Of a stretch of DNA of 64,000 nt, positions 57,301-64,000 are shown one piece after another (the stretch's first letter is position 1; every line of letters starts with the position of its first letter). The stretch is taken from assembly GCA_944989445.1 (NCBI GenBank), contig CALYLW010000316.1, positions 558,001 through 622,000 of the forward strand, read 5' to 3'. The notes beneath the pieces were generated by a model. It was given only the letters and a program-made list of their open reading frames with translations, was not told where the DNA came from and did no database searches. The translations under genes were made by a program, and so were the position numbers. This stretch comes from Ampullaceana balthica. Taxonomy: Eukaryota; Mollusca; Gastropoda; Lymnaeidae.

Positions 57301-60300
57301 TTCAACAGCTCAACACAACATATGGTACAATCTTCCCCTCAATTTGCTTACTAAAAGAGACAACAATAATTGAAAATGTAAGTGAAATATCATTCTTGGC
57401 AGATAAACAGTCCATTTAAGTTTCACTTAAAATTTTAATAGTTTGCATTAGTTAGATCCTCACTAATAAGAAAATATTTTAGTGATATCATGTCTTTTAT
57501 TTTTTTTAAATTTCCTTTTACTGAAATTTCAGATAATTTATCAGCATGGCTTTACTGCATTAACTTTTTTCATTATGCTCTTGGTGGGCATTGGACTGGC
57601 TATATTAGCTGTCTGGTTGTTCATATGCATAAGAAGGAAACGAAGAGATGCCTCCATAACACCTACCAAATCGGATGTGAGTTTTTGTGCCTTGATTACT
57701 TAGTTGGCTTTAAAATTGTGTGCAGCTGATTGTGCATTTTGTGATCAAATATTTCATGCATTACATTCTTCTTCTTAATGAGGAAATTATTGCATCCTGT
57801 GTTTATCCATGGCTTATGTCTAGTCTTGCATTTTTATTAGAGTTTTGAATTTTGACACTCAACACTAGATGCAAATTTGCACCACATCCTTTAACCAACA
57901 AAACTAAAGAACACATATTTAAATTAGACGAAACTATGAAACAATACATTTTTTTGTCAGTTTACTAACAAGTTATTTATTTTACTAATAGTAAAAGCAT
58001 GTCTGAAAATAAATGTTTTTTGCAAGACAAAACAGAATACTGATATTTTAAATAAATTATCTTAATAAAAGTAAGTCTGATGACATGAATTTAAAAAATA
58101 ATGTAATCTAATCTATGGAATAACATTTTTTTTGGTTAGGGGAAAGGGATAAAAGGGCAAAGGAAAAATATTGTAATAGATGCCAAAGCTGCAATGAGAA
58201 GTGGTGTAAATTCAATAAAGGATTTCAGGTGAGTTTTAATTTTAACGCAAGCTGTCTGTAGCATTCAAGAGTTTAAAATTATGCTAATTTAGCATAGCAG
58301 ACCCATTTTGTTAAATTGTGATGCTTTTAATAGGTTAGTCCATCAAATTACATATGACCCATAGAAAAAGTTGGTGAATATATTTGTTTTTTTACAAGTA
58401 TAAATAATAAATGAATAAAAGACAAAGATGCAAAGTTTTCAGGTTTTGAATATGAAGACTTTTCTGGTTATGAAATTTTTTAAAATGTTTTCCCATTCTC
58501 TTAGCGTATTTTGGTTGATTTTCAAGCCTTTTTTGTGTGTTTAATATGCTGATAAATTGCTTTCTTTCATATATGCTTTTTTGTTCTTTTTCTTCTCAGC
58601 CATAAAATCATTTTTGTGTGGAATGTTATTACAAAATTATTTAAACTGCTCAAACAAAACATAGAGATTTCATGACAAATTGAACACATAGATAAAACCA
58701 AATGTCAGTCATGGTTATGTCATTAGACCTGCTAATCTTTGAACACCTTGTTCATGTTGCAAGAACAAATTCAAATAAAAATGTTCTTGTTCCTTTGGAT
58801 TAAAACTATACATATGCCTTGTGACTTTTCTCCTTATTGTTCATTTCAATGCATTATGATTTTTCAAAAACATAAGGGCCAGAGTTTGGCACTTAAATAT
58901 TTTCTTGTATTGGTGAAACTTTTGTTGAGCCCAAATCATGCCGTAAAATTGGTCAAGTATTTTCATTTTTGAAGTTGTTCCTTCTTATTGACCATCTTGA
59001 AAGATTGCCATTTGTTCATTGGGAAGATGAACTGTAAGGTTATAAACATCATATTGCACATCAGATTTTCAAGAGCACATTCATGATTGGCATCTTAGAA
59101 AAAAACTTTTTTTTTCTTGAATAGTGTACCATTTTGGAATTGAGAACTGAAGAACTTTAACATATGTCATTTAATAAACCACATTTGAATTCAGCTCACG
59201 TTTTTAAAAAATGTACATTTTATGTATCAAATGCATTAACAGTATCTTGAAAATTTTTTATTATTTACCACATGTAAACTGGAGTTTCATTTCTGGATCT
59301 ATTGATAAATTTTTAAAAGAGAATCATGTATGTTGATGATTTTGTTGTTACGTCTTAAGTTCTTTTTTTTTAAACCTCTTCGTGGTATTAATATTAAAAT
59401 ACTAGACTTATTTTTAATATAGCATGAAAAACTGTTAATATTTCAGATTTCTTATATAGATCTCATCAAGTTATAAGCTGTGTAATGGAATTTTGTAGTG
59501 TTATCACTATTATTTCTTGCTTTCAGTTTAATTGCATGGAATGATAGTCTTGTCTTTATTTTGGGACTTAATGATAGGCTACATATGTACAGAGAAATTG
59601 ACAAGTAAGTAAAAAAAATATTTAAATTCTAATAATAGAAAATCCAACTTGAATTTCATTATAATATAAAGAAAAAAAAATAATTGTAAAGATTATTAAA
59701 AAATTTTCTGAGTGGACATTTTTAATATTTATAAGACAATATAACTCTGAAACTTTCTATTTTTATGGAATAAGTGATATATTTCCTAACATTTGATTTG
59801 TCTCAGTGCCAAATAACAATTTAAGTGATCTTTTTCATTCTCAAAATCATACATTGTTTTGCATTTCTATCATTAGAAATTTATTTGACTCTCTTTTTAC
59901 TCACTAGTTTTATGCTTACCATTCAATTTATTCAGCTTAGACATTTTGTCTACAATTCATGTGGACACTGATCTTGAAACAGATCAAAATGATGCAGCTA
60001 TTCAGGCCAGTCTTCTTCTAGTACAAGGCCTCAGATACAATGGAGACATTAGTAAAACAACAGAGGATAAAGCCTATCAAAACATGCTGGTTAAAATATA
60101 TTTTTTGTTACAAATAAAATATTAATTTATAAACAGTTTATTACTAAAGATTTTTTTCTGTGCCTTTATAACTGTATTTTAATTTTCCTAAGGAATAAAT
60201 TACAGATTTCTTTTTTTATTATTTTTTTTAATGTCCTTATATTCTTCTTAATTTACCAAATAATATTTAAAATCTGTTGCTTTTTTTTTAAATTTCAGAG

Positions 60301-63300
60301 TGAACTGAAAAATTTGGAAAAACAGCTTGATGCAGATTATAAGAAAGAATTAGAATCTATATTTATCGACATAGAAGCAAAAAATAAAGTATGATTCATC
60401 CTATGAAATAAGTACAAAATTTGAGAATATATATCCACAATCATTAAACAAATATATTTGTAAATTTAAATTTTGTAATTTATTTTAATTAGAAAATGCA
60501 TTTCTATTGCGCGTTTATTTATATAATGTTATATTAACATTAAGATTTTAACATCTTTTAATAATATTAATTAGGAAAAACTTGGAGATCTCATGAGAAA
60601 ACATAAGGAACATAGACAAGATGTGCTCAGACTTTCCAAAAACATGAAGGAATCAGTAAGTTTCTTTGAAATGGAACAAATTTATTTGTTTGCTTTGGAT
60701 TGTTTATTATTTTTTCAGTTCATATTAAACGTATGTCACAAATTAATTTTTTTCTTCTATTTCTCAAAAACCCACTTTCAATACTTTAATCCTTATGACT
60801 TATGGGTCCTATAAATTCTTTGGTTTCTCCATTGCATCTGTGAAGATGCTAATTTGCAGGGATGCTCATCAGGGTTATCTGTGACTGGGGTTTGAGAACA
60901 GGTGGCAATAGACACAAATATGTCAATTGTTGTCACCTCAAATTATTCTTTTTGAAGCTTGTTCAAATCACTGATTGTCCTTGGCAGGAACAAGCAGCTC
61001 CTGTATTGTAAAAATCTGCATCAATTCATAATTGCAATAAAAGTTATTTCATTTTTTTTTCTTTCTAGGACACAAAGAAAATGATTGAACTGATAGATAA
61101 ACAACAAGAAATTGAAGAAAATGAGTTAATTTACAATCTTGCTCTTGAACAAAATGAAGATGTTGAAAAACTTAGGAAGGTTTGTTGGCATCTAGCTTTG
61201 CCATTTATTTAAAGAAAGATTTGTATCTCTGCCTCTATTGTGTAAAGGGGATTTTTTCTAAAGGGTACATTCCTGGAATCTAATATAGAATTACATGTAT
61301 GTGTTTGATTGTTTAACTGTCCTAAAGTTGAATGATTCAATGCATAACTAAATCTTTAATTTTAGGAATAATTAATTTGGAATAGTTTCTATTGAATATA
61401 TTCTAATTACTTTAAAAATATTATTGATCTCAGTGATTCACTGGCTTACATATTTTCTTTTGAGTAAGTCTTGTTCACCACGTACATTAGATGGTCTGCA
61501 ACTGCTTAAAGCATTGGTCTTTCATTGACAAATAACAAAACAAATCACTTGATAAAAATAGAGCAATATTTTTTCCTTCTAAATGTTTTTTTTTCTTCAG
61601 GAATATGCTATTAGGAAACGCATGCATACAAAGGAAATTCTGCAAAAATTTATCAGGGAAGTTATTGATAATGGAAAACTTACAAGTGATAAAGCACAAT
61701 GGCTGGTGAAACAGCATAAACAGCAGCAAGAAGAGATCGCTTGTAAATATGACGATGAGATCTCCAGACAGAGGATGATTCTAGAAGAAAAATTAGCAAG
61801 AAGGAGGGCTTTAGCAAAAGCAACTGTTAGTAATCTTCAATTAAATGATAAAGAAATTAAGGCAAATAAATTTCAGTGATTATCAATTATAATGTTTATT
61901 TTTTTTCAAAAAGTTTTTCACAATCATTTAAATTGAACCATTTATTTTGTAAATTAATTCTATATGATTTTTCTATATTATGATTAGGAAACACAAGAAG
62001 ATGACCACATTGAATCATTAAATATGATTGCATCAGTTCAAGTGAACCTAATTCAAAAGTTAAAGACGTGAGTTTAAGGATAGCAATTTTCTGTTATCAT
62101 CCTTTAGCAAAAGTAATGTTTGCTAAAAAACCAGTTTAAATGTGCACATAATAACTACATGTGTTAATAGTGAATAAATGTTGGGGATATCTTAGTCTTT
62201 ATATGTTCATCAATATTTGTTTTAAGGGTTTCACAGCAGTTTGAAATTATTTTACAATTCTGTCCAGTATTCTTTAAATCATATCTATGCTTATATCTAA
62301 CCATGATTCATCAGTGTGTTTGCAATAAATTCTTGCTTGTCTCTAAATTTATCCAGTGCATTGCTATTGAAATAGAGACATTATTTATCTTGTTTAATTA
62401 AGATCTAAGAAATTAACATCTGAACAAGTTGAGGACTATATGGATGAAACAAAAGCTCAACTTGAAGCTGTGAAGGAGGCCAATGATAAAAACAGGGCTA
62501 TAAAACAACAAGAATTGTTTAAAAAACTTACCCAGGAGAAACAGATGGCTTTGGCAGAAAAGGTAGTTGTCATTTTTTAATTTATATAGCAATTTTCCTG
62601 TTGTTTGAAGACTTATGAAAAGCCTATGTTTTACTTTTTTCTCGTATAAAAGACATTTAGAAATTAGATAAAAATATTTGATAGTTTATTAAGTAAAGCC
62701 CCTATGTCTTTTCTCTGTTTCACAGATGAAAATTCATTCTGCACAACTTCAAGAGTACATTACAAAAAATAAAGCATTGCAAACTGAAGGACCAGTTGGT
62801 GAGTTTGGTATTGCTGTGACCCACTTGTTTTTTAAAGAAAGACTTTGTGGTAACTTTAAAGGAATTAATTACGATATGTCATTGCAAAATCTGAGTAATA
62901 ATTTTATATACAGGATTGAAATTTTCATGATGTTATATGAGACTGAGACAGGACAAGGGTTAAAATTTAAATGTTTTGAATTATGCAGATCCTGTTTCTT
63001 ATGTGAATGGTCTAGTAGCCATTAAATCTAAACACCGTGAGGAGCTAAGTCAAGTTGAAAATGAAATAGATGAAGCTCAGGCCAAGGGACTCTTCTCATT
63101 GAGAGAACAACTGTCTCAAAATGCTAAACAAGAACTTGATAAAGTGGAACAACAGCTTATTCAGAAAGTAAAATTAGAAGGTAAATTTTGTTCCATTTTG
63201 GTGTCTCTACAATCATTTTAGTTAAACGATACAATTATGTCGTTTTCTTTCAAGTTTTATGTTTAAAAATAATCGCAGATTTAAGTTTTGTTTCTCCATT

Positions 63301-64000
63301 ATTTTGTATAAGAAAGATCATTAACAGAGATTTTTTTTTAATTCTAATTTTAAAATGTCAATACTCACTTAGGTTTTAATTTTAATAATGTGAATTGCTG
63401 TTGTTAAAGAATAATTTTTTCATATTTAAATCAGGATTTGGAAAATAAACATTTTTTAAAGGAAATGGAATATATCTTAAATTGAAATTGTTCAAACATC
63501 ATTGTGAGCATTAAAATACATTTATGACAGGAATACAAGATGATGAAATTGAAAAAATTATTAAAAAGCATAAAAAATCAGTTCAAGAGATGGAAGAAAG
63601 GCAGAAGACAAATAAGAGAAATCAGGAGACTAACCTAAAAGTAAATGTTTTGTCTATATTCTTAAAAAAATTAATTTAAAGAAAAGTTATTATTTCTTAA
63701 CAGCTTCAAAGTAGCATTATTAAATTGAAATGGTTCAGGCCAGAAACGTAATGAAATATATTTTTTCTAATAATTAATTACAGTTGAAGATTACAAAAAC
63801 ATTAGTTTAAAATCAATATGAAATGTAAAATATGCTTCATGTTTATGTCAAGCAGATGACTGTTGAACGTTTATTTCACCAAGCCTTACTTATATGGCAG
63901 TATATTACCTTATTGTTATGTGTACAATTTACCACTCTATTTACAGCACCAGCTCAACGAAAGAATAAAAGAATGGGAGCAGATAAGAGCTAAAGAAAAA
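54392..64000 (+). CDS. EVC2: EVC2/limbin-like protein, 5' part (runs off the window)
   Basis: EVC2 (limbin) is the single-pass partner of EVC at the ciliary base in Hedgehog signalling. Exons: 54392-54517, 54679-54825, 55748-55943, 56609-56715, 57309-57377, 57533-57676, 58140-58228, 59527-59604, 59936-60089, 60299-60388, 60575-60655, 61069-61179, 61601-61825, 61988-62067, 62403-62562, 62726-62798, 62989-63180, 63531-63640 and 63947 onward. Phases agree throughout, giving 762 codons so far (human limbin is about 1300). Residues 1-21 form a signal peptide (cleavage after VSA). Residues 22-220 are a Ser/Thr/Asn-rich ectodomain with NIS and NMS sequons. Residues 224-248 are a membrane helix followed by RRKRR. 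Then comes a long coiled coil with LIAWNDSLVFILGLNDRLH just before it. The signal-peptide ectodomain separates it from EVC. The exon at 61601 could read on past its weak GTTAGT donor to a stop at 61879. Confidence 0.78.
54931..55060 (+). mobile_element. hAT terminus fragment in an EVC2 intron
   Basis: CAGGGGCGTCCAAAGTCCGG, followed by CCACTTTAAAATTTTAACTGG, resembles the left end of the element at 28628. The right end and target duplication were not found; the neighbouring bases to about 55240 are AT-rich. Confidence 0.5.
55249..55460 (-). mobile_element. Penelope-like fragment with hammerhead-like core
   Basis: Bases 55249-55340 match, inverted, the palindrome at 48035-48120. On the minus strand, CTGTTGAGGAAGG, a GGC/GCC stem with TCTTT loop, and GAAACGTTAGC (55363-55336) are followed by ACGTC and CTGTCAGG. 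This gives a possible stem III (ACGT/ACGT) with a GTC cleavage triplet, but the conserved A of CUGANGA is T here. Confidence 0.5.
56098..56270. mobile_element. CAATGTTCCCTC hAT MITE, copy 2 (EVC2 intron)
   Basis: Ends CAATGTTCCCTCTAAGG and CTTAAACGGAACATTG are inverted. Flanks GCATAAAG (56090-56097) and GCATGAAG (56271-56278) match at 7 of 8. It is a sister of 32064-32244. Confidence 0.88.
56816..57080 (+). mobile_element. tRNA-derived SINE, plus-strand copy
   Basis: The head GTGGTCGAGTGGCAGCGCGC is a tRNA-like A box region, and GGTTTCAAAACC (56849-56860) is a changed B box. The body has GGGGCCTAGGGCGTCC and GGCGGCTGGGTAATGCGTGG, shared with 47385-47757, and the tail is GATAAGATAAGATAAT. It lies in the EVC2 intron between exons 4 and 5. 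It is not a tRNA gene. Confidence 0.88.
57145..57245. repeat. Perfect 41-bp inverted repeat just upstream of EVC2 exon 5
   Basis: Arms 57145-57185 (starting CTTCAAGTTGTAATAAAGC) and 57205-57245 are exact reverse complements around a 19-base A-rich loop. No duplication or family match was found, so it may be a local fold-back copy event and not a transposon. It ends 63 bases before exon 5 (57309). Confidence 0.95.

Overview
This is animal nuclear DNA: AT-rich, with spliced genes, GT-AG introns and a very high load of DNA transposons, LINEs and SINEs. An invertebrate is likely, and the LINE/SINE/MITE mix would fit a lophotrochozoan such as a mollusc, but the species cannot be settled from the sequence alone. 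Most of the long open frames are artefacts of stop-free tandem repeats. The real genes are split into small exons, which I rebuilt by hand from splice sites and frame phase.

Three protein genes are supported. (1) RPL27 (ribosomal protein eL27, + strand, 16158-24440, 136 codons), with a probable non-coding TOP exon at 15674-15700. (2) An EVC-like gene (- strand, 43288 down to 24572, 22 coding exons, 974 codons): short N-terminus, one membrane helix, then a long coiled coil. (3) An EVC2/limbin-like gene (+ strand, 54392 to beyond 64000, 19 exons seen): signal peptide, ectodomain, membrane helix, coiled coil. EVC and EVC2 lie head to head, as in vertebrates, where the two proteins form a complex at the base of the primary cilium that supports Hedgehog signalling. 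RPL27 and EVC converge tail to tail with only 131 bp between stop codons.

Layout: 1-1.9 kb, repeat-derived spacer; 1.94-7.97 kb, a 6-kb GT/GA/CG-rich satellite; 7.97-9.4 kb, two tandem foldback elements; 9.4-15.6 kb, a mosaic of hAT, Harbinger-like MITE and Helitron pieces; 15.67-24.44 kb, RPL27 with introns filled by hAT and piggyBac remnants; 24.57-43.29 kb, EVC with Helitron, foldback, hAT and MITE insertions; 43.3-54.4 kb, the EVC/EVC2 intergenic region. That region holds a nested transposon tower: a decayed LINE interrupted by a SINE, a Penelope-like palindrome, a MITE and a second LINE. The LINE ends in a 33-copy, 45-bp minisatellite made from its own 3' end. EVC2 fills 54.4-64 kb.

Many transposon borders are fixed by target-site duplications read directly from the sequence: 8 bp for hAT, TTAA for piggyBac, A/T for Helitrons, 11-12 bp for retroelements.
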